DNA of 64,000 bases from Pseudomonas triclosanedens. Its GTDB lineage: Bacteria; Pseudomonadota; Gammaproteobacteria; Pseudomonadales; Pseudomonadaceae. Shown here in pieces: positions 54,261-63,707 of this stretch. The stretch's first letter is position 1. Every line of letters begins with the position of its first letter. The notes beneath the pieces are model-generated. The model worked only from the letters and a program-made list of their open reading frames with translations. It made no database searches and had not been told where the DNA came from. The position numbers and the translations under genes were made by a program. The stretch lies in assembly GCF_026686735.1 (NCBI RefSeq), contig NZ_CP113432.1, positions 3,089,001 through 3,153,000 on the forward strand, written 5' to 3'.

Positions 54261-54277
54261 TATCGACGGCATCGATG
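54261..54277. promoter_or_regulatory. LysR-type box 5 (TATCG-N7-CGATG)
   Basis: TATCG-N7-CGATG preceded by GG; one arm base departs from the consensus. The centre is 94 bases before the amidohydrolase ATG, almost the same distance as box 4 to the opposite gene. Confidence 0.65.
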
Positions 54278-54362
54278 GATAGCCATCGACAGCATCTGAT
54301 GGTGCCGGCTCCCATGATCGCCCTAGCCTGCCGGCAAACAACAAGACGAGGAGAGTCCGTCC

Positions 54363-55706
54363 ATGGGCGCCCTGCACCTGCACTGCTCCACCCTATTCGA
54401 TGGCACCGGCCTGGATACGCGCCAGCGACACACACTGATCGTCGAGGGCGGCGTCATCCGCCATGTCGGGCCGACGGCCGAAGCGCCCCTTCCAGCGCCG
54501 GGCGACCGCGAGGTCCACGGCGACTTCGTGATGCCGGGGCTGGTGGATGTGCATACCCACCTGGCCTTCGGCAACGCACAGAGCGAGGAAGACATCGATA
54601 TCTGGACCAGCGATGAGTTCCGCGCCCTGCGCGGGCTGTTTTTCGCCCAGCATGTACTGGCCGCCGGCGTCACCTCGATGGTCTGCCCCGGCGACAGCGG
54701 CCAGCTCAGCATCGCCGTGCGCAACACGGTCAACGCCGGGCTCTTCGAAGGCCCGCGCATCGCCGCCAGCAGCCGCGTGATCACCAACCGGCAGAGCCTA
54801 AACGACTGGTTCCCCAGCCGGGTCGGCGCGCCGGAATACTTCACCGCCGCGCTGGTCACCAGCCGCACCCAAGCCATCGCGGAAATCCGCAAGCAGGCCA
54901 AGGATGGTGTCGACCTGATCAAGATCGCAATGGACGGTACGCACCGCCGGCCCAATGGTGAAATCATCGCCGCCTTCACCGCCGAGGAAACCCGCGAGAT
55001 GGTCGAGGAAGCCCACCGCCTGGGTTGCCGCGTCGCCACCCACGCCTATGGCCGTGAAGCGGTGATGTACGCTGCCAAGGCCGGCGTCGACCTGGTCTTC
55101 CACGCCTTCTACATGGACGATGCGTGCATCGAGGCTCTGCTGGAGGCCGGCAGCGTGCTCGCCCCGACCATGACCTTCCCGCAGAACACCGTGGACTTCT
55201 GCCAGCCTCACGACCCAGCCATCGCTACCGGCTATGCCGGCTACTGCGCACGCACGCTGGAGCTGGGCACCCCGGTACTCAAGCGCGCCAAGGCTGCCGG
55301 CATTCCCTTCGCCTGCGGCAGCGACAGCGGTTTTGCCGTGACGCCCTACGGTGAATGGCATGCCCGTGAGCTGGAACTGCTGGTGCGCCGGCTGGACTTC
55401 ACTCCGGCCGAAGCCCTCTACGCCGCCACCAATGTCGGTTCGCGCCTGATGCCCCGCGGCGAAACCCTGGGCACTCTGGAACCAGGCAAACAGGCCGACC
55501 TGCTGGTCCTCGACGGTTCGCCGCTTAAGGACATTCGCATTCTCCAGGACCGCAACCGCCTGCAGGCCGTATACAAGGCCGGCGAACCGGTACGTGTCAG
55601 ACATACCGCCTACAACCCCAAGCTGGTGTCGGACTTCAACTCGCTGAAGTGGACCGACCTCTATACCCGCGACCGTGTCACCCAACTGGGCAAATGGAGC
55701 CAGTGA
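54363..55706 (+). CDS. Amidohydrolase (imidazolonepropionase-like)
   Basis: A 447-residue metal-dependent hydrolase with a TIM barrel. The metal ligands are visible: HxH in GLVDVHTHLAFG, Lys in VDLIKIAMDG, His in VATHAYG, His in VFHAFYM and Asp in CGSDSGFA. The family hydrolyses cyclic amides, lactones and dipeptides. GAGGAGA precedes the ATG. It is two bases before the GlcG-like gene and has its own LysR-type box. It may hydrolyse a lactam, lactone or amide intermediate. Confidence 0.9.
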   Translation: MGALHLHCSTLFDGTGLDTRQRHTLIVEGGVIRHVGPTAEAPLPAPGDREVHGDFVMPGLVDVHTHLAFGNAQSEEDIDIWTSDEFRALRGLFFAQHVLAAGVTSMVCPGDSGQLSIAVRNTVNAGLFEGPRIAASSRVITNRQSLNDWFPSRVGAPEYFTAALVTSRTQAIAEIRKQAKDGVDLIKIAMDGTHRRPNGEIIAAFTAEETREMVEEAHRLGCRVATHAYGREAVMYAAKAGVDLVFHAFYMDDACIEALLEAGSVLAPTMTFPQNTVDFCQPHDPAIATGYAGYCARTLELGTPVLKRAKAAGIPFACGSDSGFAVTPYGEWHARELELLVRRLDFTPAEALYAATNVGSRLMPRGETLGTLEPGKQADLLVLDGSPLKDIRILQDRNRLQAVYKAGEPVRVRHTAYNPKLVSDFNSLKWTDLYTRDRVTQLGKWSQ

Positions 55707-55708
55707 AC

Positions 55709-56152
55709 ATGACCCTTCTCGATTTCGAACTGGCCGCGCGTCTGGCCGCCGCCACCCTGCGTCAAGCGCGCGCCCGGGGCGTGCGTCCGCTGGCTGCTGC
55801 CGTGCTGGACGCCGCCGGCCATCCGCTGGCCGTGTTGCGCGACGAACAGGCCAGCTTCCTCCGCCCGCAGATCGCCACCGGCAAGGCGCGCGGCTGCCTG
55901 GGGATGGGCTTCGGTGGCCGCGAGCTGGCGCGCCGTGCCCAGGCCATGCCGGCGTTCTTCGATGCGATCAACAGCCTGACCGGCGGCGAGGTGGTCCCAG
56001 TGGCCGGCGGCATCCTCCTGCGCGACGATGAGGGACGGTTGCTGGGGGCCATCGGTGTCAGCGGCGATACCTCGGACAACGACGAGCGCTGCGCGCTGCT
56101 GGCCATCGAGGAAGTCGGTCTACGCGGCGAGACGGGCGATCCTCAGCCCTGA
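55709..56152 (+). CDS. GlcG/HbpS-like (DUF336) protein
   Basis: A 147-residue protein of the GlcG/HbpS family: LDFELAARLAAATLRQARAR at the start, GHPLAVLRDEQASFLRPQIA, then GGEVVPVAGGILLRD and GAIGVSGDTSDNDERCA. Homologues bind heme or cobalamin, or have unknown roles beside catabolic enzymes. It follows the amidohydrolase by two bases and overlaps the converging LysR gene by ten. The start at 55709 is used; 55694 is possible. Confidence 0.87.
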   Translation: MTLLDFELAARLAAATLRQARARGVRPLAAAVLDAAGHPLAVLRDEQASFLRPQIATGKARGCLGMGFGGRELARRAQAMPAFFDAINSLTGGEVVPVAGGILLRDDEGRLLGAIGVSGDTSDNDERCALLAIEEVGLRGETGDPQP

Positions 56153-57072
56153 TCGAGCTTTGCGGCCTGCTCCGCCAGCAGTTGGCGGAGCCAGGTCAGT
56201 GCGGGGTCCGATGCCTGCTGCGGATGCCATTGCAACACCTGCGATGCAGCAGGAAATTCGATCGGTGACGGCAGCACGCGCAACGGATAGCGGCGCGCCA
56301 GCGCCTCTGCCTGGCGGCGGAACAGCGTGGCAATACGTGGCGTACCGACTACAAACTCCCCCATCAGCGAAAAGCTCTGCACCGCCACTGCAACCCGCCG
56401 CTCGATGCCAATCTCGCGCAGGTGCTGGGTATCCAGCGACAGGTTCTGGCCATCGGTGAACTCGCGTATCACGTGCTCGGCGGCGCAATAGGCAGCCAAC
56501 CCGAGCTGCTCTGCGTGCGCAGGATCGCAAGCGCAAACGACACAGCACAGCTCATCAAGAAGCAGGGCCTCATGGGGGTAGCGCGGATTGATCCGCTGTT
56601 GCGGGACTATCACCAGGTCGCTGCGCCGATATTCCAATGCCTCGGCCACCACATCGCCGTCACGCGGCCGCGGCAGGTCGCGCAACACCAGCGAGGCAGC
56701 GGGGGCTTGGCGCGCCAGTTCACGGCTGACCGCCGGCAGCAGAGTGGCCGCAACATAGTCCGAGGCCACCAGGATAAAGCGCCGCTCGCAACGGGCGGGC
56801 TCGAAAGCCGTGGAGGTTTCCACCACCTCCCCGGCCAGGCTCAGCACCTCGCGGACCCTGGGCGCCAACTGACGCGCCAGTGGAGTCAGCTCCAATCCAC
56901 GGCCAACGGGGACGAGCAGCGGATCCCGGAAGTGCTCGCGCAGGCGGCCCAGCGCGGCACTGGTCGCCGACTGCCCGAGATTGAGGCGCTGCGCCGCCCG
57001 GCTGACGCTGCCCTCTTCGAGCAACGCATCCAGGGCGACCAGTAGGTTGAGGTCCAGACGTCGGTAGCGCAT
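56143..57072 (-). CDS. LysR-family regulator, second NodD/NahR-like copy
   Basis: A 309-residue LysR-type regulator of the same group as the one at 51238: YRRLDLNLLVALDALLEEGS and GQSATSAALGRLREHFRDPL. The two are clear paralogues within the HTH. It converges on the glcG-like gene. A half site GGTATCGC lies at 57126-57133, upstream of its start. It may share the boxes with the first regulator, or control the amidohydrolase unit. Confidence 0.9.
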   Translation of the reverse strand: MRYRRLDLNLLVALDALLEEGSVSRAAQRLNLGQSATSAALGRLREHFRDPLLVPVGRGLELTPLARQLAPRVREVLSLAGEVVETSTAFEPARCERRFILVASDYVAATLLPAVSRELARQAPAASLVLRDLPRPRDGDVVAEALEYRRSDLVIVPQQRINPRYPHEALLLDELCCVVCACDPAHAEQLGLAAYCAAEHVIREFTDGQNLSLDTQHLREIGIERRVAVAVQSFSLMGEFVVGTPRIATLFRRQAEALARRYPLRVLPSPIEFPAASQVLQWHPQQASDPALTWLRQLLAEQAAKLDQG

Positions 57073-57458
57073 GAGCGACTTATACCCAAACGCCCTGGAT
57101 CGAAGGATCGCATTTGGCGCTACCAGGTATCGCTGCCGGTACTACTTTCCCACGCACCGACAAGCGCGTATCTGTGCCGGGAGCTCCTTCTGGCACAGCG
57201 AGGCGGTGCCTGCTGCCAGTGAAGACTGTGGTTGGCCATGCCAATGGTGAGAGAGACGCTGGTGGAGCACGCTCCCAGCTCCAGAATGGCGGCAACGCGC
57301 CGCAAGCGCACTTCCGTTCCGCAGTGGGATTCGTCTTGCGTCACACGAAACCCGCCCTGCCAGGCTGGATAGCAAAGGTTCCGGAGAACCTCGCGATTGT
57401 GCAGGTGCCTTCGGCATTTCCGATGCCGGTCGCCACTGATTGGCGAGACGGAACCGGC
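57073..57458. other. 386-bp gap between LysR gene and autotransporter gene
   Basis: No gene is supported. It contains a LysR half site near 57126, a short perfect hairpin (AGGTTC at 57376-57381 with GAACCT at 57386-57391) and probably the autotransporter terminator near 57405-57440. Confidence 0.45.
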
Positions 57459-60400
57459 TCAAAAGCTCATATTCAGCCCCAGCCGCACGCCACTGTCCCT
57501 GTAACCATCGCCGAACTGCCCGGAGTACCCCAGGTCCACCGTGGTATCGGCGGCGACCTGAGCGGTCATGCTCAGTTGTGCAAGCGCGGTATCCTGCGCC
57601 ACGGGCGTGCCCCTGACGGTGAAGTCGCTGCTGCCGGCAAAGGACATCCGGCGATCCGGGTCCAGGTCGTCGAAAGCGTGCTGCCAGCCGAGAGTGCCCT
57701 GCAGTGCGAGTGGAACGCTGCCGAGGGTCGTCAGCGCCGTCGAAGCGTGCAGGCCCAGCGTGCCGTAGGTCAGGCTGTCCTGCTCATCGTCGCCGCGCAG
57801 GGCCGTGCTGCCGCCGTGTTCCTTGAAGCTGTCGCTGTCGACCTTCACTCGCGCCAGGCCGGCGAAGGGCTCCAGGATGAAGTCAGCCGCGCTTACGGCA
57901 TAGCCCAGTTCGCCGAACACTTGCGTGGTCCTGGCGTCATAACTGGCCTTGTCGTGCTCTGCGAGGCCGTCGACCCGCACGTGGCGGCTGCTGTCAATGT
58001 CGTTCCAGGCGTGCGAGGCGCCCAGGCGCAGGTTGATCGCATCCCACTGGCCGGCGGCGTAGAACGTCAGCGAGGTGCTGTCGATTTCGGCGGTGGAGCT
58101 GCGAGCATCGACATCGAGGTCGCTGGTACCGTAGCCGGCGGCTACGCCGACGCGCCAGTTGTCGCCGACGGGCAGGTCGATGCCGAACAGGGTGCCGCGG
58201 CTGTCATGGTCGAGGCCGGCCGCGTTGCTGTTGCCGTCGCTGCTGCCCCAGCCACCGTAGCCCTGCAGCCAGAAGGTGATGCCGCTGTCCGCATCGCTGT
58301 GCAGCACGCCCTCTGCCGGCGCCCGGCCCTGGGCGGCTCGCAGACGCTGGCCAATGGCGTCGCGAACATAGTGGCTGTCGTCGAAGAGCGCGCCCTGGGT
58401 GCTGGCGTGCAGTTCGCCGGAGAGGTTGTCGTAGGCGGCCTGGGCCTGCTTGGCGCTGAGGGTGCTCACGGCATCGTACAGGCTGCCCGAGCCCAGGGTG
58501 TCGACCGCCGCTGCGGTGGCGCGCTGGTTGCTGGTGCGTCCGACCGAAACGAAGCTGACCTCGTTGCGCGCCAGGGTCAGTTCCACGCCAGTGGCGGAAT
58601 AGGTCACTTCCGGTGTGAGGAACGCCAGGTTGCTGGTGATCTCGGAGAAAGTGCCATCGAGCGCGGCGGCCTGGACGATGCCGTACTGGGTGCTGGGCAG
58701 CCAGTTGCCTGCGCCGGCCAGCACGCTCAGACGGGCCCCGCCGAGATTGACGGTACCGGTGGAGATCAGCTTGTCGGAGCTGCCATCGGGGCTGGCTTCG
58801 ATTTCCAGGGTCGAGCCAGCGGCGAGGTTCACGTCGCCGTCGACATGGAGCGTACCGATGGAGTTGCCCGGATTGAGGGTCGCACCGCTGAGTAGGTTGA
58901 CGTCTCCCAGAATGGTGCCGTGGCCGCCGATCATGGCTCCGCTATCGACCTGTACGTCGCTGGCGAGCTGCGCCGAGCTGCCGGCGGCGCCTCCGACGAC
59001 CAGGCTGCCTGCCTCGACATGGGTGCCGCCGCCAATGGCGGACTGGCCGTTGAGCACCAGCTTGCCACTGCCGGTCTTGGACAGGCTGCCCCCGCCGCTG
59101 AGATTGCCGCCAAAGGTGCTGTCGGCATCGTTGCTGCCGACCCGCAGATCATTGCCCGTACCGAGGAGCAGGTCGCCGGAGCCATTCAGCGCCTCAAGGG
59201 TGAGCGCGCCGCCGACGCGCACGGCGGCTGTGTCACCGATGTTCAGGGTCGTGTTGCCCAGGGCGTTGGTGCCGGTCAGGGCCAGGCTGCCGCCGAGGAT
59301 ATTCAGCGCGCCGCTGAAAGTGTTGTCACCGGAGAGGGTCAGGCTGCTGCTGCCTTGCTTGGTCAGCGAGCCGTTGCCGCTGATGACGCCGGCCAGCGTC
59401 AGGTCGTGGCTGCCCGCCAGGCCCAGCTCACCATCGAGCGTCACGGCGTTGTTCAGGGTCAGGGCTGCGCTGCTGTCGAGGCTGGCGCTGCCGGAAGCGG
59501 TCAGGCTGCCGCTGCCCAGTGCACCACTGTTGCCAAGCACCAGTTTTCCGCCTTTGAGCAGCGTACCGCCGGTGTAGGTGTTGGCGCCGTTGAGCACGAG
59601 GGTGCCGCTATCCAGTTTGGCCAGCGTTGCGTTGCCCTGGATCGCCACATTGAGGGTAGCACTGGCGTTCGGGTCGACGCGCACGGCGGTGTAGCCTTCG
59701 GCGCCGTTGACCGCGTTCAGCACACCGCCGCTACCGGCGTTGAGGGTATATCCGTCGGACGCGAACTGCAGGCCGCTGAGCGTCTGGGCGCCATCTACTG
59801 TCACGGTACCAGCGCTGCCCTGGAACACGGCGAAACTGTCGGCCCAGTTGCGGTTGACGGTGCCGTCGACGTTGGTCCAGTTGCTCGTCCCGCTGGCCCA
59901 GGTGCCGCTGCCGCCGTCGATCGCGCCGTTGGCGATCGGCTGTGAGCCGTCCCAGATCTGTACGATCACACCAGGTGCGGAGACCAGCAGGTTGACCTGG
60001 TTGGCCAGGACCGTTTGCACTTCCAGCTCGCTGGGCACCACGCTGCCTGGGACGCTGCCGATCAGGAGGCCGTTGTCGGTCAGGTTGCCGGAGTAGTTGG
60101 CCAGTCGATACACGCCGCTGCCGAAGCCACCGAGATCGCTGATATTGAGAGTGCCATCGAGGGTCAGGTTACCGGTAGTGGCCAGCAGCGCCGGGCCACC
60201 GCCGGTGATCGGCGCGCCAAGATCGACGTCCAGTCTGCTGGCGTTGTTCAGTGTCAGCGAGCCCATCGTCAAGGTGTTGCCACTGCTCAGCGCCAGGTGA
60301 CCGCGATTGGCAACCGTCACATTTCCGGTCAGGGTGCCATTACCCGTCAGCGTACTGCCCAGGTTGACCTGCACATTGGCACTGTTCAGCGTACCGTTGA

Positions 60401-63400
60401 CCTTCAGGGTGCCCGAGTCGACCGTCGTGTTGCCGGTCAGGCTGTTGCCACTGCCCAAGGTCAGGGTGCCAAGTCCGAGCTTGAGCAGATCGCCGTTGCC
60501 GTAGATCTGGCCGTTGAAGGTGGTGTCAAGGTCGCTGCCGCCGATACCCAGCGTGTTGCCGACGGTGGTCCACACATCGCCGCTGCCGCTGAGACTGCCC
60601 AGGTAGGCCGAACCGTTAAGGTAGAGCCCGGTGATGCTCTGGAGGTTGACCTTTGCGTTGTTCGCCAGAGCTGAATTGCCCACGACACTGACGCTGCCGG
60701 CCTGCACATCGAGGGCGCCGCTGAAGGTGTTGCTCCCCTCCAGCGTCAGGTTGCCCGTGCCTGTCTTGTTCAGGGTACCGATTCCCATGAGTGAGCCCGC
60801 AAGGGTCAGGTTGCTGCTATTGCTCACGGTCAGGTCGGTGTCGTACAGGAGGTTAATGTCGTTTGCCAGCGCCAACGGGTTGTTGGTTTTGAGCGTTGAG
60901 TTACCTGCCACGGCCAGTAGGCCTGTGCCCAGTGCGCCCGAACTACCGAGGGTAAGGGTGCCAGCAGTCAGCGAGGTGCCGCCCTGATAGTTATTGGCGC
61001 CATTGAGCGTCAGGTTGCCCATACCGTACTTGTACAGTCTGCCAGCGCCGCTGATCACCCCGCCCAGGGTCAGCGAATCGTTACTGGCGCAGAGGAGCTC
61101 GGCATTGAGGACTACAGCGTTGCCGACCGTGAGATCGGTGACGGTATCGAGAGTCGACCCTCCGTCCACTACCAAGGAGCCCCGGCCAAGGGCTGAGTTG
61201 TTGCCCAAGGTCAGAGTGCCGGCATTCAGCCTGGTGTTGCCGGAGTATGTGTTGGAAGCCAAGATGGCCAGGTTGGCTCCACCGTCTTTGGTCAGACCGC
61301 CTGTGCCGGTGATGCGGCCAGCCAGGAACAGGGACTTGCTGCCGGCGATATCAAGGTTGCCGGCCAGGGTGAGGCCGTTGCTCACGAACACAACTGTGCT
61401 GGCATCCAGTGTGGTGCCATCGGCCACGTTCAGTGACGAGGTGCCCAGCGCCGTGTCCGCCCCCAGAATCAGCCCGCCGGCATTCAGCGCCACCGGGCCG
61501 AGAAAGGTATTATTGCCGCCCAGAGTCAGAGTGGCCGAACCGTTCTTGATCAGACCGCCAGGGCCACTGATCGAGCCATTGAGGGACAAGTTGTTGCTAC
61601 CAAGTACGGAGAGGTTGCCGTTGAGCGTGACCGGGTTGCCCAGAGTGACGGAGGTGTTGCTGTCCAACTGGGTGCCACTGGCTGCCGTCAGAACCCCCGT
61701 CCCCAGCGCCGTGTTGCTGCCAACCGTGAGCGCGCCGCCATCCAGCCGGGTTCCGCCGGTATAGCTGTTGGCACCGTTGAGCACCAGCGTGCCGCTGTCG
61801 AGTTTAGCGAGTGTGCCGCTGCCATTGATGTCAACGCCGATGGTGGCGGTCACGCCAGGATCAACCCGTACGGCGGTGGTGCCACTACTACCGTTGACGG
61901 CCGTGAGTTGCCCCGCTGTACCTTTTACCAGGCTGTAGCCGTCGGCGCTGAATTGCAGGCCGGTGAATACATGCTGGCCGTCTACCTGAACGGTGCCTGC
62001 GGTGCCCTGGAACACGCCGAAGTCGCCGGCCCAGGTCTGGTTCACAATGCCGTCAAGGTCGGTCCAGTTGTTCCCGTTGACACTCCAGGTTCCGTTGCCG
62101 CCGTCCACGACACCGTTTGGCACGACCTGGCTACCGTCCCAGAAGCTGATGTTGGAAGTGGGGGCCGATACCACCAGATTGACCTGGTTGCCGATCGAAG
62201 TCTGTACCGCCAGATTGCCGATGCCGAAACCGCTCGGCGCACTGTTTACGTTGAGGCCGTTGTCGACCAGGGTGCCGGAGTAGTCGAACAGCCGGTACAC
62301 GCCGTTACCGAAGCCGCCGAGACCGCTGACATTCAGGGTGCCGTCCAGGACCAGGCTGTTGTCGACGATCATCAGCGGCGTGCTCGATGGCCGGGAGAGG
62401 GACGTATCGAGCACGCTGTTGGCATTCAGGAGCAGCGAGCCTGCATGCAGGGTAGCGCCCGACGACAACGCCAGGTGACCGCCACTATCGATGATCAGTG
62501 TGCCGAAAATCGTCCCGGAGCCCTTTAGGGTGGCACCGTTGTTGATGGAGACCCGAGAACTGCTCAGCCTGCCGGTGAGGTTGAGAGTGCCGGCGTTCAC
62601 GGTGGTGGCGCCGGCGTAAGCGTTCGTCCAGCTGAGCGTCAGGGTGGAAGCGCCGTTTTTCACCAGGCCGCCTGAGCCGCTGATGAGTGAGCTCAGAGTC
62701 AGGTCTGCGCTGCCACCAATGTAAAGAGTGCCCGCCAGATTGACCGGGTTCGACAGGATGACGGCGGTATTGGTGTCCAAGGTGGTGCCGTCCGCAGCAT
62801 TGAGTGCGCCGTAGCCCAGCGCCCAGCCGGAGCCGAGAATCAGCTTGCCGGCGTTCAGGACCGTGTTTCCACTGTAGAGATTCCTGCCGTTGAGCACCAG
62901 GTCCGCATTGCCGTTCTTGATCAGTCCGCCAGCGCCGTAAACAGGGCCATTGAGCGTTAGTGCGCTGCTGCCGCCGATAGTGAGGTTGCCGCTTACGTTG
63001 ACGGGATTGGCCAGCGTCACCGCTGTGATGGTGTCCAGTGTGGTGCCGTTTGCGGTGAGGAGTGAACCGCTACCAATTGCGCTGTTGTCGCCCAATGACA
63101 GCGTTCCGCCATCCAGTCGGGTACCACCGGTGTACGTATTGGCACCGGACAGAACGAGTGTGCCGGTGTCGAGCTTGTTGATCAGGCCGCCGCCAATAAT
63201 GTTCACATCAATGCTAGCCGTCGCGCCATCAGCCACCGAAACCTCGGTAGTGCCGCCGCTACCGTTGAAGGCTGCCAGTTGCGCTGCCGGGCCGCTCTGC
63301 AAGCGGTAGCCGTCGACAAGGAATTGCAGGCCGGTGAACCCTTGCGTGTGATCCACCGTAACGATACCGGGCATGCCCTGGAACACCGCTACGTCACCGC

Positions 63401-63707
63401 GCCAGTAATCGTTTATCTGACCATCGGCGGTGGTCCAGTTGGAACCTGAGCTATCCCAGATGCCGGCGCCGCCATTCACGATGCTGTCGTTCGGCATTCC
63501 CATGTCGCCGTCCCAGTAAAGGGTTGCGGCACCTGCCGGCGAGCCGAGCATGACCATCAAGCCGCTCGCGGCCCCCAGCAGCAATGCCGGCAAGGTCGGT
63601 TTTCCGCGTCGGCGGCCGCCTTTACGGCAGCGTTTGCTGAATTCGTGGGTCACTGTCCAACAACCCATCGAGGCATTCCAGACCAAGGCAAAGACATGGT
63701 TGATCAC
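57459..63707 (-). CDS. Giant autotransporter with PATR repeats and ESPR signal
   Basis: About 2082 residues. A GTG at 63707 is chosen as start: AAGGAA lies six bases upstream, and the peptide then opens with INHVFALVWNASMGCW, the extended signal peptide region of type V secretion. The hydrophobic core and cleavage site (SPAGA) lie near residue 60. The passenger is Gly/Ser/Thr/Asn-rich with three large modules that open with WDG at residues 65, 523 and 1252. It contains about a dozen repeats of the form GANTYTGGTxLxxGxLxLG (passenger-associated transport repeats). The C-terminal autotransporter barrel spans about 1806-2082 and ends in Phe. It should be exposed as a beta-helical adhesin-like protein; no protease or other catalytic motif is visible. 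Confidence 0.92.
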   Translation of the reverse strand: MINHVFALVWNASMGCWTVTHEFSKRCRKGGRRRGKPTLPALLLGAASGLMVMLGSPAGAATLYWDGDMGMPNDSIVNGGAGIWDSSGSNWTTADGQINDYWRGDVAVFQGMPGIVTVDHTQGFTGLQFLVDGYRLQSGPAAQLAAFNGSGGTTEVSVADGATASIDVNIIGGGLINKLDTGTLVLSGANTYTGGTRLDGGTLSLGDNSAIGSGSLLTANGTTLDTITAVTLANPVNVSGNLTIGGSSALTLNGPVYGAGGLIKNGNADLVLNGRNLYSGNTVLNAGKLILGSGWALGYGALNAADGTTLDTNTAVILSNPVNLAGTLYIGGSADLTLSSLISGSGGLVKNGASTLTLSWTNAYAGATTVNAGTLNLTGRLSSSRVSINNGATLKGSGTIFGTLIIDSGGHLALSSGATLHAGSLLLNANSVLDTSLSRPSSTPLMIVDNSLVLDGTLNVSGLGGFGNGVYRLFDYSGTLVDNGLNVNSAPSGFGIGNLAVQTSIGNQVNLVVSAPTSNISFWDGSQVVPNGVVDGGNGTWSVNGNNWTDLDGIVNQTWAGDFGVFQGTAGTVQVDGQHVFTGLQFSADGYSLVKGTAGQLTAVNGSSGTTAVRVDPGVTATIGVDINGSGTLAKLDSGTLVLNGANSYTGGTRLDGGALTVGSNTALGTGVLTAASGTQLDSNTSVTLGNPVTLNGNLSVLGSNNLSLNGSISGPGGLIKNGSATLTLGGNNTFLGPVALNAGGLILGADTALGTSSLNVADGTTLDASTVVFVSNGLTLAGNLDIAGSKSLFLAGRITGTGGLTKDGGANLAILASNTYSGNTRLNAGTLTLGNNSALGRGSLVVDGGSTLDTVTDLTVGNAVVLNAELLCASNDSLTLGGVISGAGRLYKYGMGNLTLNGANNYQGGTSLTAGTLTLGSSGALGTGLLAVAGNSTLKTNNPLALANDINLLYDTDLTVSNSSNLTLAGSLMGIGTLNKTGTGNLTLEGSNTFSGALDVQAGSVSVVGNSALANNAKVNLQSITGLYLNGSAYLGSLSGSGDVWTTVGNTLGIGGSDLDTTFNGQIYGNGDLLKLGLGTLTLGSGNSLTGNTTVDSGTLKVNGTLNSANVQVNLGSTLTGNGTLTGNVTVANRGHLALSSGNTLTMGSLTLNNASRLDVDLGAPITGGGPALLATTGNLTLDGTLNISDLGGFGSGVYRLANYSGNLTDNGLLIGSVPGSVVPSELEVQTVLANQVNLLVSAPGVIVQIWDGSQPIANGAIDGGSGTWASGTSNWTNVDGTVNRNWADSFAVFQGSAGTVTVDGAQTLSGLQFASDGYTLNAGSGGVLNAVNGAEGYTAVRVDPNASATLNVAIQGNATLAKLDSGTLVLNGANTYTGGTLLKGGKLVLGNSGALGSGSLTASGSASLDSSAALTLNNAVTLDGELGLAGSHDLTLAGVISGNGSLTKQGSSSLTLSGDNTFSGALNILGGSLALTGTNALGNTTLNIGDTAAVRVGGALTLEALNGSGDLLLGTGNDLRVGSNDADSTFGGNLSGGGSLSKTGSGKLVLNGQSAIGGGTHVEAGSLVVGGAAGSSAQLASDVQVDSGAMIGGHGTILGDVNLLSGATLNPGNSIGTLHVDGDVNLAAGSTLEIEASPDGSSDKLISTGTVNLGGARLSVLAGAGNWLPSTQYGIVQAAALDGTFSEITSNLAFLTPEVTYSATGVELTLARNEVSFVSVGRTSNQRATAAAVDTLGSGSLYDAVSTLSAKQAQAAYDNLSGELHASTQGALFDDSHYVRDAIGQRLRAAQGRAPAEGVLHSDADSGITFWLQGYGGWGSSDGNSNAAGLDHDSRGTLFGIDLPVGDNWRVGVAAGYGTSDLDVDARSSTAEIDSTSLTFYAAGQWDAINLRLGASHAWNDIDSSRHVRVDGLAEHDKASYDARTTQVFGELGYAVSAADFILEPFAGLARVKVDSDSFKEHGGSTALRGDDEQDSLTYGTLGLHASTALTTLGSVPLALQGTLGWQHAFDDLDPDRRMSFAGSSDFTVRGTPVAQDTALAQLSMTAQVAADTTVDLGYSGQFGDGYRDSGVRLGLNMSF

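Noticed and set aside
57114-58895. 593-codon rightward frame
   Set aside because: Mostly antisense to the autotransporter barrel region; no motif and no ribosome site.
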